Notes: generated from the letters alone by a model not told the origin. 64,000 nucleotides of DNA from Pedobacter aquae (GCF_008195825.1 NZ_CP043329.1:1736001-1800000), one strand, 5' to 3'. Positions 1 through 10,215 are shown, numbered from the stretch's first letter. A program made the numbers and translations.

Positions 1-666
1 ATGGAAAGTATCAGGAGATATATGCTTTAATTCTGCTATAGCATGTAATGGATCTTCGGCTGCAAAAATAGCATTACCTGCTACCAGAACATTGGCACCA
101 GCCTTTAATAAGGCTAAAGAGTTGTGATTGCTTACGCCACCATCTACCTCTATGTATAAGTCAGGATTTTTCTCATCGGCCATAGCCCTTAACTGCTGTA
201 TTTTATGATAACTGTTAGCAATAAATTTTTGTCCGCCAAAACCCGGATTAACCGTCATGATTAAAGCTAAATCTAATTCCTCAATGACATTCTCAAGCAA
301 AGAAACTGGCGTATGTGGATTGATAGCAACACCCGCTTTACAACCCAATTCTTTAATTTTATGGATGGTTCTATCCAGATGATCACAAGCTTCATAATGT
401 ACAGTAATCACATTGGCGCCTGCTTTTTGAAAATCTTCCAGATAACGGTCTGGATTGGTAATCATCAAATGCACATCTAAAGGTTTTAATGCATAGTTTT
501 TAACCGCTGCAATAACTGGGAAACCGAAAGAAATATTGGGCACAAAAACGCCATCCATAACATCTACATGTATCCAATCTGCATCGCTATTGTTAAGCAT
601 TAAGATGTCTTGTTTTAGATGAGCAAAATCTGCTGATAAAATAGATGGTGCAATTAAATGATTCAT
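1..666 (-). CDS. rpe: Ribulose-phosphate 3-epimerase, 3' end cut by window edge
   Basis: Interconverts ribulose 5-phosphate and xylulose 5-phosphate in the cytosolic pentose phosphate pathway. Translation from the ATG at 666 gives an N-terminus with IAPSILSADF and the metal-binding HVDVMDG motif (His33, Asp35), then the barrel motifs VNPGFGGQ and EVDGGV. These are the family signatures of this TIM-barrel enzyme. 222 codons are present with no stop, and the family is usually 215-225 residues, so only a few C-terminal residues lie outside the window. It is transcribed away from the YceI-like gene, with an 82-bp divergent spacer between them. Confidence 0.95.
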   Translation of the reverse strand, partial: MNHLIAPSILSADFAHLKQDILMLNNSDADWIHVDVMDGVFVPNISFGFPVIAAVKNYALKPLDVHLMITNPDRYLEDFQKAGANVITVHYEACDHLDRTIHKIKELGCKAGVAINPHTPVSLLENVIEELDLALIMTVNPGFGGQKFIANSYHKIQQLRAMADEKNPDLYIEVDGGVSNHNSLALLKAGANVLVAGNAIFAAEDPLHAIAELKHISPDTFH

Positions 667-748
667 GATTCAAATATAATAAATATGCTTTCTTATAAAA
701 CTTTAATCATGAGCTAAACGTATTTATAAAAGGAAAAAACATCCAATC

Positions 749-1294
749 ATGAAATATCTTGCTATCACCCTTAGCTTTCTTTTTTCACCCTTCTTGCTTA
801 AAGCACAAAGCTTCAAGACAGATAAATTATCAGTACATTTTTTTGCCGCCGCCCCTGTTGCAGATATTGATGCCCTTACAAATTCTGCAAATGCCATTTT
901 AGATATAAAACGTAAAGAAATAAAAGTGAACATACCTATAAGCGCTTTCAGTTTTAAGAAAGCTTTAATGCAACAGCACTTTAATGAAAAATATATAGAA
1001 AGCGACAAATATCCCTCAGCAAGCTTCAAAGGTAATTTTAAAGATGATTTAACCCATAAACCTGACGGAACCTATCTTATTTACGTAGAAGGTAAATTTA
1101 ACCTTCATGGCGTAGATGTTCTGCAGGTTATTCCATGCAAAATTACCATTCAAAAAAATGTACTAACTGTAAATAGTAGCTTCGTATTAAATACCAAAGA
1201 TTTTAAAATTGAACCACCTAAAATCTTAACCAAACCTATTGGTGAGAAAATAGAAGTTACAGTTAACGGAAATTTAAATAAAGCTATAAACTAG
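749..1294 (+). CDS. YceI-like family periplasmic protein
   Basis: A 181-residue protein with a signal peptide (MKYLAITLSFLFSPFLLKAQ). It carries the YceI hallmark pattern of an antiparallel beta-barrel lipid-binding fold: paired strands with DIDALTNSA, then MQQHFNEKYIES followed by KYPSASFKG at about residues 75-98. YceI proteins bind isoprenoid or fatty-acid chains in the periplasm; the ligand here cannot be read from sequence. It is a single gene, convergent with the oxidoreductase and separated from it by one base. The ATG at 749 is chosen because it directly precedes the signal peptide. Confidence 0.85.
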   Translation: MKYLAITLSFLFSPFLLKAQSFKTDKLSVHFFAAAPVADIDALTNSANAILDIKRKEIKVNIPISAFSFKKALMQQHFNEKYIESDKYPSASFKGNFKDDLTHKPDGTYLIYVEGKFNLHGVDVLQVIPCKITIQKNVLTVNSSFVLNTKDFKIEPPKILTKPIGEKIEVTVNGNLNKAIN

Positions 1295-1295
1295 T

Positions 1296-2600
1296 TTAGC
1301 TTAATTTAAAACCCTTTTTTAAATCTCTGCCTCTTAATTGATTTGCTTCTTGGTCATTAGTAAATAATTCCTTTTCGGGATTCCATTTAAGAGGTCTTTT
1401 TAGCTCATAAGCGATATTGGCGATATTACAAACACTTGCCGTTCTATGTCCAATTTCAACATCACAAATAGGTTTACTTCTATTTTTAATGGCCTCTAAG
1501 AAATCTTGATAATGATTGGTACTATGATAAATACCTAGGCTTTTGGCATCAATTACCGTATTTTGCAAAGAAGCAGGATTCACTTCTAATTTTTTTCGCT
1601 GCACCATAATGCTACCTTCTTTACCATTAAACTGAATGGCATTACCTATTCCGAAGTTTTCATGCGTCATTTTTAACCCATTGGCATACTCAAAGGTTAA
1701 AAATTTATGATTTTCATCTGGTGGAGTTACAGCTACAGGTCCGCTATGATCCATATTTAAAGCCCATTGTACAATATCAAACATGTGCGCACCCCAATCT
1801 GAAACCATACCGCCTCCAAACTCTTTATAATCTCTCCATTTTGCCCAAAAAGAGTTGATATCTGGATTTAATTTATCATTGAAATGGCTATAATTTTTAT
1901 TAGGTCCTAACCATTTCTCCCAATTTAAATCTGCTGGTACTTCTTCTTTAGGTAAATTATAAGCTAGTGGTGGCGGACCAACACTTACTTTAATGTTATC
2001 AAGTTCGCCAATATAACCTCCTCTAATTAAAGCAACTGCCTGTCTAAACTCGTCCCAAGAACGCTGCATGCTTCCTGTTTGAAAAACACGATTGTATTTT
2101 CGGGTTGCATTAACCATGGCTCTTCCCTCTTCAATAGTGAGCGATAATGGTTTTTCGCAATAAATATCTTTACCTGCTTTAGCTGCTGCAACTGCTTGTA
2201 CAGCATGCCAATGGTCTGGGGTGATGATGACTACAGCATCAATATCTTTTCTTTCAAGGATTTGCTGGTAATCTTCATAAACATCGCAGCCTTTATATTG
2301 GCTTGCACCCTTTTTATCAGCATAAAACTTATTTGTTTCTTGTGCAAAAAAATCAAGTTTTCTTTTGTAAACATCACTTGCCGCTACGATTTGTGCTTGT
2401 TCCTGACCAGCGAATGCTCGTCTCAATGTAATCGATTGCTTTCCGGTACCAATAAAACCTAAATTAATCTTATCACTGGGTGCTACAAATCCTTTACCTA
2501 ATACAAAACGAGGCACAATCATAAAGGCTGATAAGGTAGCTGCGCTGGCTAGAAACTTACGTCTAGAAACGTTTGAAACTTCTTTTTCTTGATCTTTCAT
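1296..2600 (-). CDS. Gfo/Idh/MocA-family oxidoreductase with Tat signal
   Basis: A 434-residue NAD(P)-dependent sugar oxidoreductase-like protein. The N-terminus has a twin-arginine motif (SRRKFLASA, Arg13-Arg14) followed by a hydrophobic stretch, so folded export to the periplasm is likely. A Rossmann motif (LGFIGTGKQS) and the family motif IYCEKPLSL, with its catalytic Lys, mark the Gfo/Idh/MocA fold; the C-terminal half has WGAHMFDIVQWAL, another conserved segment. Exported members in Bacteroidota usually sit in glycan-use loci, but no such partner is adjacent here. The substrate is unknown. Its upstream region carries a long inverted repeat. Confidence 0.9.
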   Translation of the reverse strand: MKDQEKEVSNVSRRKFLASAATLSAFMIVPRFVLGKGFVAPSDKINLGFIGTGKQSITLRRAFAGQEQAQIVAASDVYKRKLDFFAQETNKFYADKKGASQYKGCDVYEDYQQILERKDIDAVVIITPDHWHAVQAVAAAKAGKDIYCEKPLSLTIEEGRAMVNATRKYNRVFQTGSMQRSWDEFRQAVALIRGGYIGELDNIKVSVGPPPLAYNLPKEEVPADLNWEKWLGPNKNYSHFNDKLNPDINSFWAKWRDYKEFGGGMVSDWGAHMFDIVQWALNMDHSGPVAVTPPDENHKFLTFEYANGLKMTHENFGIGNAIQFNGKEGSIMVQRKKLEVNPASLQNTVIDAKSLGIYHSTNHYQDFLEAIKNRSKPICDVEIGHRTASVCNIANIAYELKRPLKWNPEKELFTNDQEANQLRGRDLKKGFKLS

Positions 2601-2615
2601 TTAATCTTTTTTTAG

Positions 2616-2676
2616 GTTTGATGATGCTGATATCAATGATGAAGCTTCGCTTTTTTGATATTTATAGTCATCAAAC
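2616..2676. repeat. Inverted repeat upstream of the oxidoreductase
   Basis: GTTTGATGA at 2616-2624 is matched exactly by TCATCAAAC at 2668-2676, with further partial pairing inside (ATATCA against TGATAT). It starts 16 bases upstream of the ATG at 2600, so in RNA it would lie in the 5' leader. It could be an operator or a leader hairpin; nothing more can be said. Confidence 0.5.
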
Positions 2677-2754
2677 GTAATGGTTTAATAATGGCTGATG
2701 TCTAATATATAAATTATTAAAATAAATTCAACCCACTTATTACAAGATTATTAA

Positions 2755-2791
2755 AATAAAAAAACCCGCTCTATTAAAACAGAGCGGGTAA
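2755..2791 (-). terminator. Rho-independent terminator of pnp
   Basis: ACCCGCTCT (2764-2772) and AGAGCGGGT (2781-2789) form a 9-bp stem with an 8-nt loop. On the minus strand the stem is followed by a run of U (the A run at 2755-2764). It lies 25 bp after the pnp stop codon. Confidence 0.9.
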
Positions 2792-2815
2792 AAAATCAAA
2801 AAAAATATATTTTTA

Positions 2816-4975
2816 TTAAGCCTGCGGCGCTTCTTCTGCTGGTGCAGCGTCTGGCTTAGGCGGACGAGGTAATAAAGCTTTTCTAGAAAGTTTTAATTTA
2901 CCTTGCTTATCAATGTCTAGTAATTTAACCCTTACTTCATCTCCTACTTGGAAAATTCCGTCCATAGTTTCGTAACGTTTCCAATCAATCTCAGAAATGT
3001 GCAATAAGCCATCTTTACCTGGCATAATTTCTACGAAAGCACCAAATGGCATAATAGACTTCACTTTCCCTTCGTAAACTTCACCAACTTCTGGCTTAGC
3101 TACGATGTTTTTGATTCTTCTAACGGCTTGGTCTATAGCGTCTTTATTATCAGCAAAAATCTGGATAACCCCTTTATTGTCTTTTTCTTCAATAGAGATG
3201 GTAGCACCAGTTTCACGTTGCATTTCTTGGATGATTTTACCACCGGGACCAATTACAGCGCCAATAAACTCTTTGTCTATCGTCATGCTGATGATACGTG
3301 GAGCATGTGGTTTAAAATCTTCACGAGGAGCAGACATGGTTTTTTCCATCTCGCCAAGGATATGTAAACGACCTTCTTTAGCTTGGTTTAACGCTTCTGT
3401 TAAAACCTCATAAGATAAACCATTAACTTTTAAATCCATTTGGCAAGCGGTAATACCATTTCTTGAACCTGTAACTTTAAAGTCCATATCTCCTAAGTGA
3501 TCTTCATCTCCTAAGATATCAGATAAGATAGCGTATTTACCAGTTTTATCATCAGAAATTAAACCCATAGCGATACCAGAAACTGGTGCTTTAAGTTTAA
3601 TACCAGCATCCATTAAGGCTAAAGTACCAGCACAAACAGTTGCCATTGAAGAAGAACCATTAGATTCTAAAATATCAGAAACTACACGGATGGTGTAAGG
3701 ATTTTCCTCATCACCAGGTAATACTTTCTTAATAGCCCTCATGGCTAAGTTACCATGACCAATTTCTCTTCTACCTACACCACGGTTAGGACGAGCCTCA
3801 CCTGTAGAGAAAGCAGGGAAATTATAGTGTAATAAGAATTTGTTATAACCGTTGATGAAAGCACCATCAATTAACTGCTCATCATCTTTAGCACCTAAAG
3901 TAACGGTAGTTAAAGATTGTGTTTCGCCACGTGTAAATACAGCCGAACCATGAGCAGAAGGCAAATAACCAACTTCGCTCCAGATAGGACGAATTTGTTT
4001 TGTATGACGTCCGTCTAAACGGATACCTTCATTCAATAATAAAGCTCTTACAGCATCATACTGAACATCATGGAAATATTTCTTAGCTAAAAACTTAGTA
4101 GTTTCTGTAGCATCTTCACCTAAAGCTGCTAAAACTTCGTCTTGTAATGCCTTAAAAGCAGCAGAACGATCGTCTTTACCTGCACCAGATTTTGCTACAG
4201 CATAAACTTTATCATAAGTATCAGCAGTAATTTTAGCTTTTAAGTCTAAGTCGCTATTCTCGTGAGAATAAGTTCTTTTTACAGTTTTACCAACTAGCTC
4301 TCCCAACTCTACCTGAGCCTGAACTTGAACTTTAATAGCAGCATGTGCAAATTGTATCGCTTCTACCAATTCAGCTTCCTGAATTTCGTCTGCTTCACCT
4401 TCTACCATGTTAATATCCTGAGCAGAACCGGCAACAATAAATTCTAAAGTTGCTCTTTCTAAATCAGAACGAGAAGGATTAATAACCAATTCGCCATCAA
4501 TTTTAGCTACACGAACTTCTGAAATTGGGCCATTGAAAGGGATATCAGAAACTGCAAGAGCTGCAGAAGCTGCTAAACCTACCAATGCATCAGGCATGAT
4601 ATTTTTGTCTGATGAAATTAAGGAAATCATTACCTGCGTATCTGCATGGTAATCTTCAGGGAATAATGGGCGTAAAGCTCTGTCTACCAATCTAGAAATT
4701 AAAACTTCATAATCAGATAATCTAGCCTCGCGACGTAAAAAACCTCCAGGGATACGACCAGCTGCCGCATATTTCTCCTGGTAATCAACGGATAAAGGAA
4801 GGAAGTCGACACCTTCTTTTGCATCTTTATTTGAAACAACAGTGGCTAAAAGCATGGTATCACCTTGTTTCACGACTACTGAACCATCAGCTTGTTTAGC
4901 TAATTTACCAGTTTCGATCTCAATGATACGGCCGTCGCCTAAATCAATCGACTTTTTAAAAACATTTAAACTCAT
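2816..4975 (-). CDS. pnp: Polyribonucleotide nucleotidyltransferase (PNPase)
   Basis: Phosphorolytic 3'-5' exoribonuclease of mRNA decay. The 719 residues show the full family order: first RNase PH domain (about 10-145), linker helices, second RNase PH domain (about 325-470, with [17 protein letters not shown]), a KH domain near 565-625 ([18 protein letters not shown]) and an S1 domain near 635-705 ([19 protein letters not shown]). The length is normal. A -7 box is visible 20 bp upstream and a strong terminator follows, so it is probably transcribed alone. The C-terminus ends in a short Pro/Ala-rich tail typical of Bacteroidota. Confidence 0.97.
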   Translation of the reverse strand: MSLNVFKKSIDLGDGRIIEIETGKLAKQADGSVVVKQGDTMLLATVVSNKDAKEGVDFLPLSVDYQEKYAAAGRIPGGFLRREARLSDYEVLISRLVDRALRPLFPEDYHADTQVMISLISSDKNIMPDALVGLAASAALAVSDIPFNGPISEVRVAKIDGELVINPSRSDLERATLEFIVAGSAQDINMVEGEADEIQEAELVEAIQFAHAAIKVQVQAQVELGELVGKTVKRTYSHENSDLDLKAKITADTYDKVYAVAKSGAGKDDRSAAFKALQDEVLAALGEDATETTKFLAKKYFHDVQYDAVRALLLNEGIRLDGRHTKQIRPIWSEVGYLPSAHGSAVFTRGETQSLTTVTLGAKDDEQLIDGAFINGYNKFLLHYNFPAFSTGEARPNRGVGRREIGHGNLAMRAIKKVLPGDEENPYTIRVVSDILESNGSSSMATVCAGTLALMDAGIKLKAPVSGIAMGLISDDKTGKYAILSDILGDEDHLGDMDFKVTGSRNGITACQMDLKVNGLSYEVLTEALNQAKEGRLHILGEMEKTMSAPREDFKPHAPRIISMTIDKEFIGAVIGPGGKIIQEMQRETGATISIEEKDNKGVIQIFADNKDAIDQAVRRIKNIVAKPEVGEVYEGKVKSIMPFGAFVEIMPGKDGLLHISEIDWKRYETMDGIFQVGDEVRVKLLDIDKQGKLKLSRKALLPRPPKPDAAPAEEAPQA

Positions 4976-4994
4976 ATGTATTATTTAATCGGCA

Positions 4995-5002
4995 CAAAAA
5001 TA
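4995..5002 (-). promoter_or_regulatory. Candidate Bacteroidota -7 box for pnp
   Basis: Reading the minus strand, TATTTTTG matches TAnnTTTG, the Bacteroidota -7 consensus, 20 bp before the pnp ATG. I see no clear TTG box at the expected 17-23 bp spacing, so this is a moderate call. Confidence 0.45.
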
Positions 5003-5222
5003 GTCTTTTATATCTGTTATTCAGTGAGGTGTAAGTTTTTTTTATGTTACAAGATGTTATTTCAATTTTCAGAATCTGTTATACTCTTTTAATATTCATC
5101 AGGTTAATCCTATTTGAGGGTTAATCTTGCTTTTTCAGACTCTACTGTTATCCTATCAGGATGACTCAGGTTGCCGCACATATCTTTCTCAAGTATTTTC
5201 ATGGCAACCAAATTATAAACAC

Positions 5223-6920
5223 ATGAAAAAAACTTTACTTTCTTTAGGACGACTTGTCCTTTTATCTTCTTTAACTATACTACCTTTTATATCTCAGGCT
5301 CAGGTTGAGGGAGAATTTAGGACAAGATCTACTTACAATGCTAGTTATACAAGCACTTCTGGTTGGCAAATATTTAATGCTGCAACAGGCTGGACAAATA
5401 CATCAAGCGTACCTGGAACTGGATCTATAGTTACCATTAGAGATGGAGTTGTAATGACTTCTAACTTTGGTTCTACTAACATTTCAACCACTCCCCCAGG
5501 TATCTTAGGGAGTATTTTAAATATTGGGGAAGGTAATGCGGCAGCTATTACTTCTACTATTGATGGTGCTGGAGCTGTTACAGGTTTAACTATAGTAAAT
5601 CCTGGTCGTTTATCTAGCAAGCCTAACACAAGCGCTACAGCTCACTCAGGCTTAGTTTTTGCCGGCTCCACACCTACAACCCCAGCCGCAGCAATAATAA
5701 CAAGTTATACCATAACAGGGTCAGCTATTAATTTCGGAGGTAGCGGTTATACTAATGCAACAACGGTCACCTTTGCTCCACCAGCTGCAATTGCAGGGCA
5801 ACAAACTTCTGCATCTCCACTAGTAACTGCTACTGGGGAAGCTATAATTTCAGGAGGAGTTATTACTGGCATTAACATTACTAATCCAGGTTCGGGATAT
5901 ACAAATTTCCCCGCCATTACAATAACTGATACTGGTGGTGGAACAGGAGCATCTTTTAGCGCTCAATTAGGTGTACAAGAAGTGTTTATTTCTACTGCAG
6001 GCTCTGGTTATGCTACAGCACCAGAAGTTATTGCGGGCAGTTCCTTTATGGTAGGTGGTGGTTCAAATAGATTTTTATTGGTTGAGAATCAATTAAATTT
6101 TAGAGCAGGTGCAAAATCTATAACTAATAATCCAGTAGGCACATCTCAAACACTATTTATAGGTGGAAATTTAACAGCTGTTACACCTATCAGTTTTAGA
6201 ACTGTGAATGCAACTTTTACAGGCAATACCAATGTTACTTTCAATAAAGCGGGTACTTCTACTGCAACTGGAAATTTTACTTTTAATAATTTAAGCGTAA
6301 GTGCTAATACAACTGTTAATGTGGTAGGCAGCTATACTGTTCTAGGTACCACCAATTTAAATGGAAGCGGAGTATTACCTGTAGATTTAATTTCTTTCGA
6401 TGCTAAAAAAGAGATCAATAAAGTAAATATTAATTGGCTTACTGCTTCTGAAGTTAATAATGATAAGTTTGAGATTTTAAAATCAAGCAACGGTAAGGAC
6501 TTTACCTTATTAGCTACTGTTAAAGCTAAAGGGGCTTCTAGTTATACTGTTGTAGATAATTTCCCTTTTAATGGTAGCAACTATTATAAATTATTGCAAT
6601 ATGATTTAAATGGCAAAGTAAATGAAAAAGGGATAAAAGCTGTTAATTTTGATTTAGGAAATCAAAAAGATGCTTCAACAATTTATCCTAACCCAATTGC
6701 AGCATCTGGTACAGCTACAATTAAATTTAGAACAGATTTAAAGCCTAAAAAATTAAGTTTAATATCCTCTCAAGGTCAGGTTGTTTATGCTGAAACGCTT
6801 AAGCAAGAAAGCGGAGCATCTACATCATTGCAATTAAAAGACCAGCTAACACCTGGTGTTTATTTCTTAAATATGGAGGGAGATTTTTCAAAAGAAGTTT
6901 TAAAATTAATCGTACAATAA
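5223..6920 (+). CDS. Secreted protein with T9SS type A sorting domain
   Basis: The ATG at 5223 is preferred over the in-frame ATG at 5127 because it opens a clean signal peptide (MKKTLLSLGRLVLLSSLTIL, cleaved after SQAQ). The 565-residue product has a low-complexity Gly/Thr/Ser region with repeated GSGYTN or GSGYAT units (about residues 165-280). It ends in the Bacteroidota segment LPVDLISFDAKKEINKVNI followed by a C-terminal sorting domain (IYPNPI, then a final LKLIVQ). Such domains direct type IX secretion to the cell surface. No catalytic domain is recognisable, so an adhesin or structural role is possible but unproven. Confidence 0.85.
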   Translation: MKKTLLSLGRLVLLSSLTILPFISQAQVEGEFRTRSTYNASYTSTSGWQIFNAATGWTNTSSVPGTGSIVTIRDGVVMTSNFGSTNISTTPPGILGSILNIGEGNAAAITSTIDGAGAVTGLTIVNPGRLSSKPNTSATAHSGLVFAGSTPTTPAAAIITSYTITGSAINFGGSGYTNATTVTFAPPAAIAGQQTSASPLVTATGEAIISGGVITGINITNPGSGYTNFPAITITDTGGGTGASFSAQLGVQEVFISTAGSGYATAPEVIAGSSFMVGGGSNRFLLVENQLNFRAGAKSITNNPVGTSQTLFIGGNLTAVTPISFRTVNATFTGNTNVTFNKAGTSTATGNFTFNNLSVSANTTVNVVGSYTVLGTTNLNGSGVLPVDLISFDAKKEINKVNINWLTASEVNNDKFEILKSSNGKDFTLLATVKAKGASSYTVVDNFPFNGSNYYKLLQYDLNGKVNEKGIKAVNFDLGNQKDASTIYPNPIAASGTATIKFRTDLKPKKLSLISSQGQVVYAETLKQESGASTSLQLKDQLTPGVYFLNMEGDFSKEVLKLIVQ

Positions 6921-6940
6921 CTACGGATAAATAAAAGCTA

Positions 6941-7079
6941 TAAACAAGTAGAGGCTGTCTCAAAAATAGTATCTGTCACATTGAGCGGAGTCGAAATGTT
7001 CTCTGATATGCTTAGAAAAGGCTTCGGCTCCGCTCAGCCTGACACGAAATGGTAATTTGAGACAGCCTCTACTTGTTTA
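6941..7079. repeat. Dispersed hairpin repeat, copy 1
   Basis: A perfect 24-bp inverted repeat (6941-6964 against 7056-7079, outer arm containing GAGGCTGTCTCAAA) encloses a second hairpin built on TTGAGCGGAGTCGAA and GGCTCCGCTCAGCC. The same outer and inner motifs recur at 27307-27420 and, more diverged, at 45116-45231. It sits between two convergent genes and may act as a bidirectional terminator. Confidence 0.85.
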
Positions 7080-7091
7080 TTAAAAACGCTC

Positions 7092-7778
7092 TTAATTATG
7101 CGTAATTTGTCTTACAGTTATACTTTGCGTTGAAGAACCAGTAACGTAAACCGTATAAATTCTACCTTCAGCAAAAGAGCTTAAATCAAAACTACCTAAG
7201 TTTTGAGTGCCTCCAGCAGCATAAACTTGTAAAGAAAGTATTCCGGGTTCTATATTCATAAAGTTACTCGCATTATCTTTAGCTAAATTGGCTGCTAAAT
7301 TAGCACCTGAAGAACGTCTGATATCGACATTTGCAGGAGCTGCATCACTTAAATGAACAAATCTTACTTTTGCTTGTCCGCCAGAAGGGGCAGCTAAATC
7401 ATCCTTATAAAGTTTAACTCTGGCTTGTTGCCCATCCCCTGCTAAGAAAGCCGTATATGAACTCCCATTATCAACATCAAATCTTCCACTTGCGTAGGCT
7501 GTGCTAGCGCCTTCATTTCTAAATTCTAATTGCAGATTATTTCCAGAATTTGTGGTGATGTAATCAGAAGAATTGTTAAAGGCTAAATCGCCTTGAACGA
7601 TAGCGCTATTGGCTAAAAATACACTCTGTGGTGTTGAAGTAGAAGAAGCATTAACCACTTTAATTCTTGCTGAACCGGTTTCATCTACATCGTCTTTTTT
7701 ACAAGAAGTAAAACCTGCGGCAACTGCTAAAAGCAATGCTCCGCTTAAAATCTGTTTTAAAAAATTGTTCTTTTTCAT
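7092..7778 (-). CDS. DUF4397 domain lipoprotein
   Basis: The start at 7778 (MKKNNFLKQILSGALLLAVA) gives a lipoprotein signal with a lipobox ending at Cys (GFTSC, then KKDD); a longer reading from 7835 adds 19 residues ahead of the signal and is unlikely. The rest resembles DUF4397: two similar beta-rich halves beginning SARIKVVNASS and AKVRFVHLSDAAPANVDIR, each followed by a Gly/Ser-Ser-Tyr-Thr-Ala-Phe or Tyr-Thr-Val-Tyr strand. It is anchored on the periplasmic or outer face. Function unknown; proteins like this are common outer-membrane lipoproteins in the phylum. Confidence 0.85.
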   Translation of the reverse strand: MKKNNFLKQILSGALLLAVAAGFTSCKKDDVDETGSARIKVVNASSTSTPQSVFLANSAIVQGDLAFNNSSDYITTNSGNNLQLEFRNEGASTAYASGRFDVDNGSSYTAFLAGDGQQARVKLYKDDLAAPSGGQAKVRFVHLSDAAPANVDIRRSSGANLAANLAKDNASNFMNIEPGILSLQVYAAGGTQNLGSFDLSSFAEGRIYTVYVTGSSTQSITVRQITHN

Positions 7779-7949
7779 GTTCGTTAATTTATTTGTTACA
7801 AAGCATTGCCAAACAAATAACGAACCCCTATTCAAATTAAGACTTGATATTAACCTAAGGATGAATGTTTAAATTGATAATTAGCTTAATGATTAGTGTT
7901 ATAGAAATTTAAGCTAAGCTAAAAAACAGGTGTTTCCTTTTTTAGACAA

Positions 7950-9707
7950 CTACAACCAAGTTATAAGTTTTTGATAAAGTTCTATAGGCTTAAAAGGTTT
8001 AGATAAATAATCGTTCATACCTGCCGCTTGTATATCTGCTAATAAATTTTCTGAAACCGTTGCCGTAAAAGCTAAGATAGGAATTTGCGATTTTCGGCTA
8101 TCTTGCATCGCTCTTATATGCTTTGCCGTTGCATAGCCATCTAGCTCTGGCATGTATAAATCCATCAAAACAATATCAAAACTGTCTTCTCTAAGCTTTT
8201 CTAAAGCTTCTCTTCCATTTTCTGCAAATACTGGCGTATTATTCCATTTATTTAAAACCTTTTGTAAAAGTAACCTATTCATGACATGATCTTCTGCTAC
8301 AAGAATCCTGATTTCACTTAAATCTTTATCTAGCAAATCAAGCTCTATGCTCAAATCATCAGTACTTTGGTCTATCAATAAGTTTAAATTAAAATAAAAA
8401 TTAGAGCCTTTATAGGGTATACTTTCTAAATGTATATCGCTATCAAAAAGGCTGAGTAATTTTCTTACAATGGCAAGGCCTAGTCCTGTTCCTCCATAAT
8501 TTCTAGAAATACTTGTGGTTGCTTGCCTAAACGGTTCAAAAACCACTTGCTGTTGTTCTTTACTGATTCCAATTCCTGTATCCGCTACAGAAAAAACAAC
8601 GCCAATTTGCTCAGTATCCTGATGAACTACTTTAAGACTAACAGTGACGCTACCTTTTGCAGTAAATTTAAGTGCATTTCCAATTAAGTTATATAAGATT
8701 TGTGTTATTCTGGTAGCGTCTGATAGTACAGGCAAGTTCTGTAATTGCTCATCTATAGAAACCTTTAAATCTATATGCTTTTGCTCAAACTGAAACTTCA
8801 TGGTAGAACAAACATCACTTACCAATTCGTAGAGGTTGACTTTTTGTAGGTCAAGATTGAGTTTATCCGAGCTTAATTTATTAAAGTCTAAAATATCATT
8901 AATTAAGGCATGTAGGCTCATGGAAGAAAATTTCAAAATTCGAAGATTTTCTTCGTTGTCATCACTCTTAGGGTTAGCCAAGAATAAATCTGTTATACCA
9001 ATAACTGCATTAAGTGGAGTTCTTAGTTCATGAGACATGGCAGATAAAAAGTCTGATTTAGATTGTGCTGCTTGATTGGCCTCTTTTGCCGTAATCTCTA
9101 ACTTTCTATTGAGTTCTATTTGTTTGGCAATATTAGCCGAAAATGCCTGATTGAAAAAATAATGAGCTACAATAACAGTGAGGAAATTTAAAGCCACCAA
9201 AATTTCATAGCCTGGAGAAGCTAAAGGAGCAGAAACGTATTCATTTAAGACCCATTTAATATCATAAACCAGATTAATCATGATGGGTAGACAAGCTAAT
9301 ATAGAAGCTATAATAGCTACTCTAGAGCCTATCAAATAAAAACTGCTCATGATAAGCATAAAAGTAAACTGTATGGCTACCAAATTTAAGCTCCCAGATA
9401 CCATCAATACATTAGACCAAATAACGATTAAGCCCATCCAAACCATCATATGACTTATTCTAGATAAACTAGTTTTTCTGGATAGTAGCAGTTTAAGAAG
9501 TAAAAAATAAATAATACCAAAAAAAACAGACCTGTTTAACTGAAAATCTTGTTGATAATACCAAGCGGTAAAGAGTACCACAAGTACCTTACTTAAAGAT
9601 AGTACGAGTAAGGAAAATAAAATTTTTATTTTAACTCTTTCTAAGGAATCTGATTCCGTAGATAGTAGTTTTTTTAAGGACAGGTTTAAAATTGAGAGAT
9701 TGTTCAT
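7950..9707 (-). CDS. Hybrid membrane histidine kinase with receiver domain
   Basis: 585 residues. Six or so hydrophobic segments fill residues 30-190. Then come a HisKA domain with phospho-acceptor His226 in SHELRTPLNAVIG, an ATPase domain (Asn345 in LIGNALKF; DTGIG near 377; GGTGLGLAI near 406), and a C-terminal receiver with Asp516 in VLMDLYMPELDG. There is no DNA-binding domain, so output must go through another protein or an intramolecular relay. No cognate response regulator is adjacent and the stimulus is unknown. The multi-pass sensor has no periplasmic domain of size, suggesting it senses within or near the membrane. Confidence 0.93.
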   Translation of the reverse strand: MNNLSILNLSLKKLLSTESDSLERVKIKILFSLLVLSLSKVLVVLFTAWYYQQDFQLNRSVFFGIIYFLLLKLLLSRKTSLSRISHMMVWMGLIVIWSNVLMVSGSLNLVAIQFTFMLIMSSFYLIGSRVAIIASILACLPIMINLVYDIKWVLNEYVSAPLASPGYEILVALNFLTVIVAHYFFNQAFSANIAKQIELNRKLEITAKEANQAAQSKSDFLSAMSHELRTPLNAVIGITDLFLANPKSDDNEENLRILKFSSMSLHALINDILDFNKLSSDKLNLDLQKVNLYELVSDVCSTMKFQFEQKHIDLKVSIDEQLQNLPVLSDATRITQILYNLIGNALKFTAKGSVTVSLKVVHQDTEQIGVVFSVADTGIGISKEQQQVVFEPFRQATTSISRNYGGTGLGLAIVRKLLSLFDSDIHLESIPYKGSNFYFNLNLLIDQSTDDLSIELDLLDKDLSEIRILVAEDHVMNRLLLQKVLNKWNNTPVFAENGREALEKLREDSFDIVLMDLYMPELDGYATAKHIRAMQDSRKSQIPILAFTATVSENLLADIQAAGMNDYLSKPFKPIELYQKLITWL

Positions 9708-9809
9708 GAGCGCTACCCACGAATATAAGTATTTCTCAAATTAAGAAAATAACATTTTAGAAATATAGTTAATCATTTAACTAAAAAGCGAGAGCGAAAA
9801 TTTCATTCC

Positions 9810-9840
9810 AAAAAAAAGAAACCAAATAAATTTGATTCCT
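9810..9840 (-). terminator. Terminator of the thrS-infC-rpmI-rplT operon
   Basis: On the minus strand GAATCAAA pairs with TTTGGTTTC around a short AU loop and is followed by a run of eight U (the A run at 9810-9818). It lies about 30 bp beyond the rplT stop. Confidence 0.7.
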
Positions 9841-9871
9841 TTTTCTTTAATCCCTAAAACGTGATCTTTTT

Positions 9872-10215
9872 TTATTTTACTGTATCAACAATAGCTTTGA
9901 AAGCTTCTGGATGATTCATTGCTAAATCAGCTAAAACTTTTCTGTTTAAACCTATGTTTTTTGCAGCTAATTTCCCAATTAATTGAGAATAAGAGATACC
10001 GTACTGACGGGCTCCAGCGTTGATACGCTGAATCCATAAAGCTCTGAACTCTCTCTTTTTAACTTTTCTGTCGCGGAAAGCATATTGCAAACCTTTTTCA
10101 ACAGTATTCTTCGCAACGGTGTAAACCTTGCTTCTTGAACCCCAGTAGCCTTTGGCTAAACCTAAGATTTTTTTCTTCTTCTTCTTGACGCTACTGCGTT
10201 AACCGAACGTGGCAT
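9872..10215 (-). CDS. rplT: 50S ribosomal protein bL20, one-base frameshift in the A run
   Basis: bL20 is needed for 50S assembly. The intact part (9872-10090) reads [20 protein letters not shown] to the normal C-terminus. Upstream, ATG at 10213-10215 opens [16 protein letters not shown] in another frame. The frames join if the T7 run at 10168-10174 (seven A in the sense strand) had eight bases; the product is then 114 residues, the normal length. As read, translation stops after 17 codons. The site reads A AAA AAA in the zero frame, so a -1 slip would also restore the protein. bL20 is close to indispensable and no second copy is in the window, so sequencing error or recoding is more likely than a dead gene. 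Confidence 0.9.
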
